From NCBI GenBank assembly GCA_021300475.1, contig JAJTDO010000011.1, positions 1 through 58,601 of the forward strand: a DNA stretch of 58,601 nucleotides, read 5' to 3'. The notes beneath the pieces are model-generated. The model was not told the DNA's origin, did no database searches, and saw only the letters and a program-made list of their open reading frames with translations. The translations under genes were made by a program, and so were the position numbers. Every line of letters begins with the position of its first letter. The first letter of the stretch is position 1. This document shows positions 28,443-37,966 of this stretch, piece after piece. The DNA comes from Burkholderiales bacterium. Its GTDB lineage: Bacteria; Pseudomonadota; Gammaproteobacteria; Burkholderiales; Burkholderiaceae_B.

Positions 28443-29303
28443 TTAATCAGCGTCAGTGACTGGCCAGGCGCTGTAGAAAGCCCGGATAATTTCTTGCTGA
28501 ATCTGCACTTTCTGAGAGACAGGACTGGGAAAACGCACCACAAGGTCAACTTGGTCGTGGTCTATGGACTCAATGAGTACGCGAACCGAAGCATTGGGGA
28601 AATCCACATGCATTTGGTTGCCCTTGCGCTCAAACCAGGCTTGGGCCTCTTGGGTATAAGGCTGACACACCTGCAAAGCAGCCTCTTCCAATAAAAGTTG
28701 GGCCTTTGCAATGGGGTCTGACGATTTCAGGCAAATTCTCATGAACTGGAATCCGAAGGCACCAGACATGGAATGATTCACAACGGGGTGGGTCAGTAAA
28801 ATTGCATTAGGCATTTCAACAACCCGCGAGGTCATCAGCCCCATGGAACTGTATGACAACAGCTTGAATGTGAGGCTGTCCATATCAACCACGCGTCCTG
28901 TGTGCCCATTGATGTCGATGACATCACCAATGTTGAAGGGCTGCCCAACAGTGCGCAGCAACATTCCGAAAAAATTCATCCAGAACTCTTTGCTGATCAG
29001 CAAAAACGCCGCTGCAATTGCAGCCAACGAAAAGAGCGCGTGCCGAATTTCACCCAACCAAATAAAAATGAAGGTAAATGCAGTGATGCCCACCAACGTG
29101 TTGCGCGTTCCGACCAGCGCAACCAACAGTTCGGGGTCTCTGGGATTGTTGAATCGCCGACGGATCAGGCGCGCAATGACATGGTTTAAAAAAACGGCAA
29201 AAGAAATGATAAAAACCGAGAGCAGAACCTGAACCAGATCCGAATCTGTTCTCAGCCGAGCGGTTAAACGTGAAAGATCAGATAAGCTGAAAAGTTCAGA
29301 CAT
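28443..29303 (-). CDS. MscS-family small mechanosensitive channel
   Basis: A 286-aa inner-membrane channel expected to open on hypo-osmotic shock. Three hydrophobic segments (about residues 22-42, 65-85 and 88-108) precede the MscS core. After the pore helix, GQPFNIGDVIDINGHTGRVVDMD is the family signature of the beta domain. The ATG at 29303 (MSELFSLSDLSRL) is chosen; upstream codons give a non-conserved extension. It lies downstream of sucD on the same strand across 120 bp. Confidence 0.85.
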   Translation of the reverse strand: MSELFSLSDLSRLTARLRTDSDLVQVLLSVFIISFAVFLNHVIARLIRRRFNNPRDPELLVALVGTRNTLVGITAFTFIFIWLGEIRHALFSLAAIAAAFLLISKEFWMNFFGMLLRTVGQPFNIGDVIDINGHTGRVVDMDSLTFKLLSYSSMGLMTSRVVEMPNAILLTHPVVNHSMSGAFGFQFMRICLKSSDPIAKAQLLLEEAALQVCQPYTQEAQAWFERKGNQMHVDFPNASVRVLIESIDHDQVDLVVRFPSPVSQKVQIQQEIIRAFYSAWPVTDAD

Positions 29304-29423
29304 GGGCTTTGTGCCTGTGCGATCTTGAAAGTAAAAGGGGCAAACGAAAACGTTCACCCCCAGTTTAATGCTTTTTATGAGCCCTAGACTGCCGGGCACA
29401 TGTGCTGTTTTTACCGGGCACTG

Positions 29424-30311
29424 TTAGGCGCCAATGGCTTTCTTCAGCAAGCGACCCATTTCAGAAGGGTCTTTAGTGACTGTAATGCCGCAAGCCGCCA
29501 TGATTTCAAGCTTTTCTTGCGCTGTTCCCTTACCACCAGAAATAATTGCGCCGGCATGACCCATGCGCTTTCCTGGAGGAGCCGTGACACCCGCGATGAA
29601 GCCTACCAAGGGCTTCGTCATGTTGTCTTTGGCCCACAGGGCAGCGGCCTCTTCGTCAGAACCGCCGATTTCGCCAATCATCACCACCGCATCTGTTTCA
29701 GGATCATCATTGAACAGACGCAACACTTCGAGGTGCTTCAAGCCGTTGACTGGATCGCCACCAATGCCCACTGCAGAAGATTGACCCAGACCCAGTTCAG
29801 TCAATTGGCCAACAGCCTCATAAGTGAGCGTTCCGGAGCGTGAAACCACCCCGATGCGGCCCTTTTTATGAATGTGCCCAGGCATGATGCCAATCTTGAT
29901 TTCATCTGGCGTGATGAGCCCTGGACAGTTGGGGCCTACCAAAACAGTTTTGGAGTTCATTTTACGCATGCGGTCCTTGACTTCGATCATGTCGCGCACG
30001 GGGATGCCTTCCGTGATGCAAATGACCAGATCAAGGTGGGCTTCCACCGCTTCCAAAATTGCGGCAGCAGCACCGGCTGGCGGCACATAAATAACGGATG
30101 CTGTGGCGCCTGTTTGTGCTTTTGCGTCAGAAACGGATGCGTAAATCGGAATGCCTTCGAAGTTTTCACCCGCTTTTTTAGGGTTCACTCCGGCTACGAA
30201 ACAATTGGCACCATTGGCGTAATCGCGGCACATGCGCGTGTGAAACTGACCTGTTTTACCCGTGATGCCTTGGGTAATCACTTTGGTGTCTTTATTGATG
30301 AGAATAGACAT
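29424..30311 (-). CDS. sucD: succinyl-CoA synthetase, alpha subunit
   Basis: The alpha subunit of the TCA-cycle enzyme that interconverts succinyl-CoA and succinate with nucleotide triphosphate formation. It is 295 aa. The N-terminal CoA-binding fold contains TGKTGQFHT, and the phosphorylated histidine is in KRMGHAGAI, about residue 247. It follows sucC by 14 bp, so the two are cotranscribed. Confidence 0.98.
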   Translation of the reverse strand: MSILINKDTKVITQGITGKTGQFHTRMCRDYANGANCFVAGVNPKKAGENFEGIPIYASVSDAKAQTGATASVIYVPPAGAAAAILEAVEAHLDLVICITEGIPVRDMIEVKDRMRKMNSKTVLVGPNCPGLITPDEIKIGIMPGHIHKKGRIGVVSRSGTLTYEAVGQLTELGLGQSSAVGIGGDPVNGLKHLEVLRLFNDDPETDAVVMIGEIGGSDEEAAALWAKDNMTKPLVGFIAGVTAPPGKRMGHAGAIISGGKGTAQEKLEIMAACGITVTKDPSEMGRLLKKAIGA

Positions 30312-30325
30312 AGGATATTCCTTTC

Positions 30326-31492
30326 TTATTTCCCTTGAGCCGCTGTAACCACTTTTTGAGCAGCTTCAGCCATGGAGTTCGCTGAGATAATGGGCAAACC
30401 GGACTCTGCAAGCAATTTCTTGCCCAGATCTTCGTTGGTTCCCTTCATGCGGACCACCAGAGGTACAGCCAAACCAACGGCTTTGGAGGCAGCAATAACC
30501 CCCTCTGCAATAACATCACAGCGCATGATGCCACCGAAGATATTAACCAGAATGGCTTTCAGGTTTGGGTTCTTCAACATGATTTTGAAGGCCTCGGTGA
30601 CCTTTTCGGCCGTTGCGCCGCCGCCCACATCCAGGAAGTTGGCGGGCTCGCCACCAAACAGCTTGATGGTGTCCATGGTGGCCATGGCCAAGCCCGCACC
30701 ATTTACCAAACAGCCGATGTTGCCATCAAGGGAAATATAAGAGAGGTCAAATTTTGACGCCTCAATTTCAGCCGGGTCTTCTTCGTCCAAGTCTCGCAAC
30801 TCGACGATTTCCGGATGGCGGTACAAGGCATTGGAATCAAAGTTCCATTTCGCATCAAGCGCAATAATATCGCCACTGCCAGTAAGGATCAGAGGGTTGA
30901 TTTCTGCCAGTGATGCATCGGTTTCCCAGAAAGCCTTGTACAAGCCTTGCAAGGCCAAGCGACATTTCACGACAGAGCCTTCTGGCACGCCGATTTTGCG
31001 CGCAAGGTCGTCTGCTTCAGCATCGGTCAAACCGACCGCTGGGTCAATGTAAGCCTTGTGAATCAGTTCAGGGGTGTGCTCAGCGACTTCTTCAATGTCC
31101 ATGCCGCCTTCGCTGGATGCCATGACGCACACTTGCTGTGTCACGCGGTCCACAACCAGACCCAAGTAGTATTCTTTCTTGATGTCTGCGCCCTCTTCAA
31201 CCAGCAGACGGCGAACTTTTTGTCCCTCTGGGCTGGTTTGGTGAGTAATTAATTGCATACCCAGAATTTCGCCTGCGATTTTTTTAACTTCATCCAGACT
31301 TTTTGCCAATTTCACGCCGCCGCCTTTACCGCGACCACCTGCGTGTATTTGAGCTTTGACGACCCAAACCGGGCCGCCGAGTTCTTGTGCTGCCTTGATC
31401 GCGTCATCGACAGAGAAACATGGCAGGCCACGGGGTACAACAACTCCGTATTTGCGCAAAATTTCCTTGCCTTGGTATTCGTGGATTTTCAT
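30326..31492 (-). CDS. sucC: succinyl-CoA synthetase, beta subunit (ADP-forming)
   Basis: The beta subunit, carrying the ATP-grasp domain that binds nucleotide. The ATG at 31492 ([16 protein letters not shown]) follows AGGAA and gives 388 aa, the same size as E. coli SucC. The [10 protein letters not shown] loop and the C-terminal [10 protein letters not shown] motif are diagnostic. It leads sucCD; the promoter should lie in the 350-bp interval upstream. Confidence 0.98.
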   Translation of the reverse strand: MKIHEYQGKEILRKYGVVVPRGLPCFSVDDAIKAAQELGGPVWVVKAQIHAGGRGKGGGVKLAKSLDEVKKIAGEILGMQLITHQTSPEGQKVRRLLVEEGADIKKEYYLGLVVDRVTQQVCVMASSEGGMDIEEVAEHTPELIHKAYIDPAVGLTDAEADDLARKIGVPEGSVVKCRLALQGLYKAFWETDASLAEINPLILTGSGDIIALDAKWNFDSNALYRHPEIVELRDLDEEDPAEIEASKFDLSYISLDGNIGCLVNGAGLAMATMDTIKLFGGEPANFLDVGGGATAEKVTEAFKIMLKNPNLKAILVNIFGGIMRCDVIAEGVIAASKAVGLAVPLVVRMKGTNEDLGKKLLAESGLPIISANSMAEAAQKVVTAAQGK

Positions 31493-31842
31493 CTCTGGTT
31501 CCTCGGGCTTAAATTTGAATGAAGCCTTCAATGCTCGGGCGCCTGAATGGCGTCAAAGCATCAAGTGCGATTGAAAAATGGGAATGACGGAGGCGCAACA
31601 ATACCTGTTCGCAAAGTGGTGGGCACTTTGCAAGGGCAACTGCATTGCAGAAGAATTTTATTTTTGAAAACATCCCGTCCTGGTTTTTTTTAGCTTCAAC
31701 AGAGCAGTCGCTTCGACGCTCCTTTTATTCACACCAACAGAATGTCTATCTGTATGCGGTGAGTTTTAGGCAAAAACAGCGGAAAAGTGTAGCACAGCAA
31801 TACTTACACCACGCCTACGATCACTCGAAATTGGCACACTGA
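31493..31842. other. 350-bp intergenic region between recX and sucC
   Basis: No gene is visible. It must hold the sucCD promoter (minus strand). The best element I see is an extended -10 (TGCTACACT on the minus strand, box at 31786-31791), without a good -35. A perfect 8-bp inverted repeat GCAAAGTG/CACTTTGC with a 5-base spacer is at 31611-31631 and could be an operator. A GAGCGTCG/CGAC-GCTC hairpin near 31700-31720 is followed on the minus strand by an A-rich stretch. Confidence 0.4.
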
Positions 31843-32343
31843 TTAACTCTCTGTGTCACTTCTCAACAATTCGCACTGTTTCAAGGCTTTTTTCACGTCG
31901 TCTGGTGAAAAGCCGCGAGCCAATAGGGCTCTAAACCATTTGGCTTGATTTTCGGGGGAAAAAGTTTGATGGCGGGTGCGTTTATTGAGCCAGGAAAGCG
32001 CTCTTTGTTCATCGCTGACTTCAAGATCTTCAAACGCTTGTTGAATTTCAGGCGCTGCGACCTGATGCTGTTGAAGTTCAGCCTTGATTAAACGACTGCC
32101 GTAGGTGGCGGACCGTCTTCGAGCAAGACTGCTGGCAAAACGGGCGTTGCTTTGCCAATTGTTGCTGACCAACCAAGCAATGGCTTGGGCGATTTCTTCA
32201 GAGGAATAGCCCTCTTCACCCAAGCGGTGTCTTATTTCAAATTCACTGTATTCTCGGCGGGTCAGCCAGCGCAAAGCCCGCAAATGGGGCTTTGTTTTTT
32301 TCTTCTCGACTGACTTTTTTTCGGAGTCAGGCTGCTTTCGCAT
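31843..32343 (-). CDS. recX: regulatory protein RecX
   Basis: Binds RecA filaments and limits their growth and recombination activity. The product is 166 aa, built of helical three-helix repeats, with [15 protein letters not shown] at the start of the domain, as usual in the family. The first codons overlap the end of recA by 17 bp in another frame. Read-through from recA would give low, SOS-linked RecX, as in E. coli. Confidence 0.92.
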   Translation of the reverse strand: MRKQPDSEKKSVEKKKTKPHLRALRWLTRREYSEFEIRHRLGEEGYSSEEIAQAIAWLVSNNWQSNARFASSLARRRSATYGSRLIKAELQQHQVAAPEIQQAFEDLEVSDEQRALSWLNKRTRHQTFSPENQAKWFRALLARGFSPDDVKKALKQCELLRSDTES

Positions 32344-33451
32344 CGGGTTTTGGATCCGGCTTTACGTCGGACTTGGCTTCTGACTTCGCTTCGGCTTTGC
32401 TACTTGGTTTGGCTTCAACCGCGGGAGCATTCAAGAGCGCAACCCCCAGTTTTTCGCGGATACGATTTTCGATTTCACGGGCCATTTGCGGATGTTCACG
32501 CAAGAACTCACGTGCATTGTCGCGGCCTTGACCGATTCTTTCGCCAGAATAACTGTACCAAGCGCCTGATTTATCAACAATATTGTTCGCGCTACCCAAA
32601 TCGAGAATCTCGCCTTCACGGGAAATACCCTCACCATACAAAATGTCGAAATCTGCTTGCTTGAAAGGTGGGCACACCTTGTTCTTGACCACTTTGACCT
32701 TGGTTTCAGAACCAATAACCTCTTCACCCTTTTTAATGGAGCCGACACGACGAATATCCAGACGGACCGAAGCGTAAAACTTCAATGCATTACCGCCTGT
32801 TGTTGTTTCAGGGCTACCAAACATCACGCCGATTTTCATTCGAATTTGGTTAATGAAAATAACGGTGGAGTTGGTACGCTTGATGGAGGCTGTAAGTTTA
32901 CGCAGTGCCTGACTCATTAAGCGAGCCTGAAGACCGGGCAAGGAATCGCCCATTTCACCTTCAATTTCAGCGCGCGGTGTGAGCGCAGCCACGGAGTCGA
33001 TGACGATGAGATCAACAGACCCGGAGCGAACCAAGGCATCCACGATTTCCAGCGCTTGCTCACCGGTATCTGGCTGACTGATCAACAGGTTCGACAGGTC
33101 AACACCCAACTTTTGCGCGTAACCGACGTCCAATGCGTGCTCTGCATCAATGAAGGCGCAGGTGCCGCCCAAACTTTGCATTTCTGCAATTACTTGCAAG
33201 GTTAAAGTGGTTTTTCCTGAAGATTCAGGACCATAAATCTCAATGACACGCCCTCGGGGCAAACCGCCAACACCCAAGGCGACGTCGAGTGTTAAAGAGC
33301 CTGTGGAGACCACTTGCAGGTCTTGCTCCACCTCTTTTTCACCAAACCGCATGATTGAACCCTTGCCAAATTGTTTTTCAATTTGCGCCAATGCGGCAGC
33401 AAGGGCTTTGGCTTTTTCTGTTGAATTTGGCCGAACGCGGGAGTCATCCAT
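32327..33451 (-). CDS. recA: recombinase A
   Basis: Forms filaments on single-stranded DNA, carries out strand exchange and triggers LexA self-cleavage. The product is 374 aa. Walker A GPESSGKT is at residues 74-81, and [10 protein letters not shown] is Walker B. The last 30 residues are an Ala/Lys/Asp/Pro repeat-like tail ([14 protein letters not shown]...) instead of the acidic tail of E. coli. A perfect-type LexA box lies 66 bp before the start, and recX overlaps the 3' end. Confidence 0.98.
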   Translation of the reverse strand: MDDSRVRPNSTEKAKALAAALAQIEKQFGKGSIMRFGEKEVEQDLQVVSTGSLTLDVALGVGGLPRGRVIEIYGPESSGKTTLTLQVIAEMQSLGGTCAFIDAEHALDVGYAQKLGVDLSNLLISQPDTGEQALEIVDALVRSGSVDLIVIDSVAALTPRAEIEGEMGDSLPGLQARLMSQALRKLTASIKRTNSTVIFINQIRMKIGVMFGSPETTTGGNALKFYASVRLDIRRVGSIKKGEEVIGSETKVKVVKNKVCPPFKQADFDILYGEGISREGEILDLGSANNIVDKSGAWYSYSGERIGQGRDNAREFLREHPQMAREIENRIREKLGVALLNAPAVEAKPSSKAEAKSEAKSDVKPDPKPDAKAA

Positions 33452-33516
33452 GTGTGTGCACCTAATAAAATTTGAGCGAATTGTTGAACTGAGAAATCAT
33501 TATTGCACATATTTCA

Positions 33517-33532
33517 CTGTAATTCTATACAG
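33517..33532 (-). promoter_or_regulatory. LexA (SOS) box of recA
   Basis: CTGTAATTCTATACAG fits the proteobacterial SOS consensus CTGT-N8-ACAG exactly. On the minus strand a TTGGCT at its upstream edge could serve as the recA -35, so LexA binding would cover the promoter. Confidence 0.88.
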
Positions 33533-33556
33533 CCAAAAAGGATTACAACAGAAGAG

Positions 33557-34114
33557 TCACTCTGGGGGATAGTGCACTGGATCAGTGAGGCACTGCAACG
33601 CGCCTTCCAGTGCGTATTGTATGGTCATAGCCCGCACTTGGGCACGGTTTCCAGGCAGCAACAGTGTTTCGGAGCGCAGTACAACAGAATGCAAGGGAGC
33701 CTCCCCTGCTGTTGCCCAAGCGAAACACACCGTACCAACCGGTTTGTCCGACGTGGCACCGCCAGGACCTGCAATTCCGCTGACCGCCAGCGTGAGGCGG
33801 CAATACAGACGGGTCAGAGCACCTTGCACCACACTTCGCACAACCGGTTCGGAAACCGCACCATGCTCGCAAAGTATCTCGGCCGGCACACCGAGCAACT
33901 GCTGTTTCATTTCGTTGCTGTATGTCACCAGACCACCCACCAACCAAGCGCTTGAACCCGGAAGGTCTGTCAAGCAGTAGGCAATACCGCCACCGGTACA
34001 AGACTCCGCGGTTCCCAGGGTCCAACCCCGCTTGAGCAGTTCAAAAGAAAGCTTAAGAGCTGCCTGCTTGATGCCGGGTTGATACTCAAGCGGGAAAATC
34101 ATGGCGCTGTTCAT
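33557..34114 (-). CDS. pncC: nicotinamide-nucleotide amidase (CinA C-terminal family)
   Basis: Converts nicotinamide mononucleotide to nicotinate mononucleotide, salvaging the pyridine ring after NAD use. It is a 185-aa stand-alone CinA C-terminal domain with TAESCTGGGIAYCL, a VSGIAGPGG motif and KPVGTVCFAWA. The start overlaps the pgpA stop by 4 bp. It is the last gene of the long minus-strand run that begins at miaB. Confidence 0.9.
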   Translation of the reverse strand: MNSAMIFPLEYQPGIKQAALKLSFELLKRGWTLGTAESCTGGGIAYCLTDLPGSSAWLVGGLVTYSNEMKQQLLGVPAEILCEHGAVSEPVVRSVVQGALTRLYCRLTLAVSGIAGPGGATSDKPVGTVCFAWATAGEAPLHSVVLRSETLLLPGNRAQVRAMTIQYALEGALQCLTDPVHYPPE

Positions 34115-34875
34115 AAGGGTAGCCCCACCACACGGTAGTAGGCTGCAAAAATCAACAGGGTATAGAAAGCTGCCAACAGATCATCAAACATGACGCCAAA
34201 GCCGCTTTTCCACTTTGCATCGAAATGACGAATCGGTTGGGGCTTGGTGATATCGATGAGGCGGAACAGTAAAAACGCAGCCACCTGATCGGGCACTGTT
34301 TTTGGAACCATCCATAGCACCAGCCAAATGGCGATAATTTCATCCCAAACGATTGACCCGTGATCACTCACACCCAGATTTCTTCCGCAAATCTGGCAAG
34401 CCCAGCAACCGACAAAGAAACCGAGCAACAGCGTCATGGCCCACGTCTGATCATTCAGGTAGGGATTAATCGCAATAAACGAGACCCAACCAAACAGGGT
34501 TCCAAATGTGCCAGGAGCCACCCAGGGCAACCCGCTGCCAAAACCAAGCGCCAACACATGGGCTGGATTCGACAACATAAAACGCCAACTCGGGTGCTTT
34601 ATTTTTTTTGATTTTTCGCTTTTAAGAGGAGCGACCGGCTCTGGCGTTAGCAGCGATTCCACGGTGGAATCGATCACAGATAAATTCACAGGGTCTGGGA
34701 TGGGCTTGGCGTCAGCGCTTTCAAGCACAGCCGCTTCGACCTCTGACACCGGTGGCACCGACGCCGAACCGGCATCTAAAACTGGTTGTACATCGGTGGC
34801 CGCCTGCAAGTCTGGAGTCACCACTGGCAGCATAGGTTGCTCAGGCAGAGGCGTTGATTCAGTTGAAGTGCTCAT
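34111..34875 (-). CDS. pgpA: phosphatidylglycerophosphatase A with long N-terminal extension
   Basis: Removes phosphate from phosphatidylglycerophosphate to give phosphatidylglycerol in the inner membrane. The PgpA domain starts around residue 90 (NPAHVLALGFGSGLPWVAPGTFG) and contains the WDEIIAIW motif and DDLLAAFYT. The start at 34875 (MSTSTESTPLPEQP) gives 254 aa. The first 85 residues or so are Pro, Glu, Ser, Val and Ala rich, probably disordered, and absent from ordinary PgpA (about 160-170 aa). The first 17 bp overlap the end of thiL. Confidence 0.88.
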   Translation of the reverse strand: MSTSTESTPLPEQPMLPVVTPDLQAATDVQPVLDAGSASVPPVSEVEAAVLESADAKPIPDPVNLSVIDSTVESLLTPEPVAPLKSEKSKKIKHPSWRFMLSNPAHVLALGFGSGLPWVAPGTFGTLFGWVSFIAINPYLNDQTWAMTLLLGFFVGCWACQICGRNLGVSDHGSIVWDEIIAIWLVLWMVPKTVPDQVAAFLLFRLIDITKPQPIRHFDAKWKSGFGVMFDDLLAAFYTLLIFAAYYRVVGLPL

Positions 34876-35854
34876 AGGCCTTGCCTTCCAGATTGATCTG
34901 TTCACCATCAAGAGTTTCCAGGCTGATACCGCCCCCGGAAGTTATTCGACCTATTTTACTCAAGGGCACCCCCAAGGAATGTCCAATTTGTCTCAATTGC
35001 GGTTCATTTTCAACGGGCGCGGTGAAACACAGCTCATAGTCATCTCCGCCGTACAAGGCAAACCGCTGACGCAAGGCGGGTGGCAACGAAGACAGAACCG
35101 ATGCGTAGGGAATGGCGGACTCTTGCAATTGTGCCCCTAAATTACCGCTCAATTTCAAAATATGGCCCAGATCAGAGCGAAGCCCGTCTGAGACATCAAT
35201 ACAGGCGCGGGCCAGATGCCTCAAGCTGATGCCCAAGGCAATCCTGGGCTCCGGATATTCAAGACGCTGCTTGGCCAGATCCGCTGTTGCGGCGTCGAGT
35301 GCAGGCAAGGCCGTTGGATCAGACTGAAATGCCACACTGAGGGCTGCAGCACCCAAGTCACCACTGACCCAAATATCGTCACCGACCTGAGCGTTTTTTC
35401 TCATCAACATGGAAGAGACGCCCGGTACCTGCCCCAGTACGGTGACAGAAAGCGTAATACCGCCACCGCGGCGAGCCGAAGTGGTGTCTCCGCCGATCAG
35501 GGGGCAAGAAAACAGATCTGCCAGTCGGGTGAAGCCCGAAGAGAAATCAGCCAGCCAGGGATCCTCTACACTTGGTAGGGACAAGGCCAACAAACAAGCC
35601 ACCGGCTCAGCGCCACAGGCAGCAAGGTCAGACAAATTCACAGCCAAGGATTTGTGCCCGATGGCAAATGCAGGCGCATCAGAGAAAAAGTGCACGCCTT
35701 CAGAAAATGTATCGACGGAAGTCAGCAGGACGGCTCCAGGCGGCAAGGTTACAGCGGCGCAGTCGTCGCCTATGCCAACAGGCACCAGCGGATTGACCCG
35801 CTGGGCGCTGCGCAGTCCGAAGTAGCGATCAATTAGATCGAATTCCCCGGCCAT
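34859..35854 (-). CDS. thiL: thiamine-monophosphate kinase
   Basis: Phosphorylates thiamine monophosphate to thiamine diphosphate, the active cofactor. It is 331 aa, of the AIR-synthase/ThiL fold: GIGDDCAAV, TSVDTFSEGVHF, GGDTTSARRGG and ACIDVSDGL are the ATP/metal motifs. NusB precedes it by 6 bp and pgpA overlaps it, the order nusB-thiL-pgpA being widespread in proteobacteria. Confidence 0.95.
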   Translation of the reverse strand: MAGEFDLIDRYFGLRSAQRVNPLVPVGIGDDCAAVTLPPGAVLLTSVDTFSEGVHFFSDAPAFAIGHKSLAVNLSDLAACGAEPVACLLALSLPSVEDPWLADFSSGFTRLADLFSCPLIGGDTTSARRGGGITLSVTVLGQVPGVSSMLMRKNAQVGDDIWVSGDLGAAALSVAFQSDPTALPALDAATADLAKQRLEYPEPRIALGISLRHLARACIDVSDGLRSDLGHILKLSGNLGAQLQESAIPYASVLSSLPPALRQRFALYGGDDYELCFTAPVENEPQLRQIGHSLGVPLSKIGRITSGGGISLETLDGEQINLEGKAYEHFN

Positions 35855-35860
35855 TGGCTT

Positions 35861-36307
35861 TTACTGTCCGGTTTCCGTTGGTCTCAACTGCCCTGCCAAG
35901 CGGTCAAGTACGCCATTGACATACTTGAAACCATCGGTGCCGCCAAATGTTTTGGCCAGCTCGATGGCTTCATTAATGACGACTTTGTAGGGCACATCAA
36001 GGTGATGGCGTAATTCATGGGTGGCTGTCAGCAAAACAGCCTTTTCAACAGGACTGAGTTCTGCCCAAGTGCGGTCGAGATGAGGCTCTATGAGTTCCGA
36101 CAAGGGAACGACATCACGGACACTGCCATGAAGCAGGGAGTCAAACAAGGCCTTGTCTGCTTTGGCAAAGCCCGGCGCCTCTCGCAAATGGGCGTCGATG
36201 GCACCGGTGTCCACCGGGTTGAGCAGCCATTGATAGACACCCTGAAGGGCCAACTCCCGGGAGCGACGACGCGCGTTCCGGGTGTGCGGCTTGATGATTT
36301 CAGTCAT
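35861..36307 (-). CDS. nusB: transcription antitermination factor NusB
   Basis: Binds boxA RNA with NusE/S10 and supports antitermination on rRNA operons. It is a 148-aa all-helical protein: [20 protein letters not shown] at the N-terminus binds RNA and [28 protein letters not shown] at the C-terminus is the family signature. It overlaps ribH by 8 bp, the standard pairing. Confidence 0.96.
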   Translation of the reverse strand: MTEIIKPHTRNARRRSRELALQGVYQWLLNPVDTGAIDAHLREAPGFAKADKALFDSLLHGSVRDVVPLSELIEPHLDRTWAELSPVEKAVLLTATHELRHHLDVPYKVVINEAIELAKTFGGTDGFKYVNGVLDRLAGQLRPTETGQ

Positions 36308-36803
36308 CTTCGCCCTCGATGTGGATACTGGGCAGAAGTTCGTCCATTTCTATCATTAAACCAGCCATTTCAATGGCGGCCCGAGCGGCATCAGAGCCTT
36401 TTTCTTCAATGCGCTCAACGGCCTGTTCTTCAGTGAAGGTTGTAAGCACTGCATTGGCCACAGGAATGCCGAAATCAAGGGAAACGCGGGTAACACCGGC
36501 AGCACTTTCATTGCAGACCAGTTCAAAATGGTAGGTTCCGCCTTTGACAACCGCACCAAGCGCCACCAAAGCATCAAACTCGCCGGAGATGGCCAGGCGC
36601 TGCAGCGCCACGGGGATTTCCAGCGCTCCGGGAACGGACACATGAAAAATATCGTCTTCGTGAACGCCGTGAGCAATTAATGTGTCTTTGCAGGCTTTCC
36701 ACAAACCATCGGTGATTTGCGGGTTGAAGCGAGCCTGAACGACTGCGATGTGTAGCCCTGTACCGTCTAATGTTTCGGGTGCAATACCTGGAGTTTGGCT
36801 CAT
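36300..36803 (-). CDS. ribH: 6,7-dimethyl-8-ribityllumazine synthase
   Basis: Condenses the pyrimidine from GTP with 3,4-dihydroxy-2-butanone 4-phosphate, the penultimate step of riboflavin synthesis. The protein is 167 aa. [12 protein letters not shown], the [18 protein letters not shown] substrate loop and the C-terminal [22 protein letters not shown] segment are conserved. It overlaps ribBX by 4 bp and nusB by 8 bp. Confidence 0.97.
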   Translation of the reverse strand: MSQTPGIAPETLDGTGLHIAVVQARFNPQITDGLWKACKDTLIAHGVHEDDIFHVSVPGALEIPVALQRLAISGEFDALVALGAVVKGGTYHFELVCNESAAGVTRVSLDFGIPVANAVLTTFTEEQAVERIEEKGSDAARAAIEMAGLMIEMDELLPSIHIEGEDD

Positions 36804-37927
36804 TGTGTTTCCTTATTTACGTAACCTGCAACTTGCAGATCGAAGCCGGCCATGCTGGGCATTTTTCGGGGGTTGGCGAGAAGGCGCATCTTGCCCACAT
36901 TGAGCAGACGCAAAATTTGTGCACCTACGCCATAGGTGCGTAAATCCATTTTATTGTGAGGCACTTTGTTCAAATATTGATCACCGAGACGCTCGACTTC
37001 GTCGAGTGCCTTGAACTGGGCAAACGTACGTTCGGCCGTTTCATTGCAATTCAGCATCACCAAAACGCCCTGCTCTGACTGGGCAATGGCCTGCATTGCA
37101 GAAGGCACTGAAAAAGAGTGCGTTGTGAGGCTGGTTTCCAGAAAATCAATGACGGACAGAGGCTCATGCACCCGGACAAGGGTCTCTTTGGCGGGGTCGA
37201 TGTTGCCCTTAACCAATGCCAGATGTGCTGAACCAGTGGGTTTGTCACGCAAGGCCACCACATGGAAAGAACCAAATGCAGTGTTCAACACCCGCTCGTG
37301 AATTTTTTCAACCAAAGACTCATGCGCTGCCCGGTAGTGAATCAGGTCGGAAATTGTGCCCACTTTTAAATTGTGGATCTGGGCAAATTCCATGAGATCG
37401 GGCAGGCGAGCCATGGTGCCATCGTCTTTCATAATCTCGCAAATAACCGATGCGGGCGTGAGACCCGCCATGCCTGCCAAGTCACAACCCGCTTCAGTGT
37501 GCCCCGCGCGCATGAGCACGCCACCCGCCACCGCCGTCAAGGGAAAAACATGGCCAGGCTGCACGAGATCTTCGGCACGCGCACGCTTGGCAACAGCCGT
37601 TCGGATGGTGTGAGCCCTGTCCGCCGCTGAAATTCCTGTGGAAACGCCTTCGGCGGCTTCAATGGAGACTGTAAAGTTGGTACCGTGCGATGCGCCGTTC
37701 TTGCTGACCATGGGGCGCAAGCCCAACTGGTGGCAGCGGTCTTCGGTCAGCGTGAGGCAAATAAGGCCGCGGCCGAACTTGGCCATGAAGTTGATGGCAT
37801 CTGGCGTAACGAAATCAGCAGCCATCACCAGATCGCCTTCGTTTTCACGGTCTTCCTCATCAACGAGTATCACCATGCGACCCGAGCGCAACTCTTCTAC
37901 GATCTCCAAGGTTGAGCTTATCGTCAT
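36800..37927 (-). CDS. ribBX: 3,4-dihydroxy-2-butanone 4-phosphate synthase fused to degenerate GTP cyclohydrolase II domain
   Basis: The N-terminal RibB domain (about 1-203) makes 3,4-dihydroxy-2-butanone 4-phosphate from ribulose 5-phosphate; [10 protein letters not shown] at 23-32 and GHTEAGCDL hold the metal and substrate residues. The C-terminal 170 residues align with RibA but lack the zinc-binding CxxGDxFxSxxCDC motif; the aligned stretch reads [20 protein letters not shown]. It therefore cannot act as GTP cyclohydrolase II, and this is the RibBX type described in proteobacteria. A true ribA must be elsewhere. There is no room for an FMN riboswitch in the 39 bp upstream. Confidence 0.88.
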   Translation of the reverse strand: MTISSTLEIVEELRSGRMVILVDEEDRENEGDLVMAADFVTPDAINFMAKFGRGLICLTLTEDRCHQLGLRPMVSKNGASHGTNFTVSIEAAEGVSTGISAADRAHTIRTAVAKRARAEDLVQPGHVFPLTAVAGGVLMRAGHTEAGCDLAGMAGLTPASVICEIMKDDGTMARLPDLMEFAQIHNLKVGTISDLIHYRAAHESLVEKIHERVLNTAFGSFHVVALRDKPTGSAHLALVKGNIDPAKETLVRVHEPLSVIDFLETSLTTHSFSVPSAMQAIAQSEQGVLVMLNCNETAERTFAQFKALDEVERLGDQYLNKVPHNKMDLRTYGVGAQILRLLNVGKMRLLANPRKMPSMAGFDLQVAGYVNKETQ

Positions 37928-37966
37928 GCGGTCACCCTTGACCTTCCAAAATTGTTGTTCAGCCCT

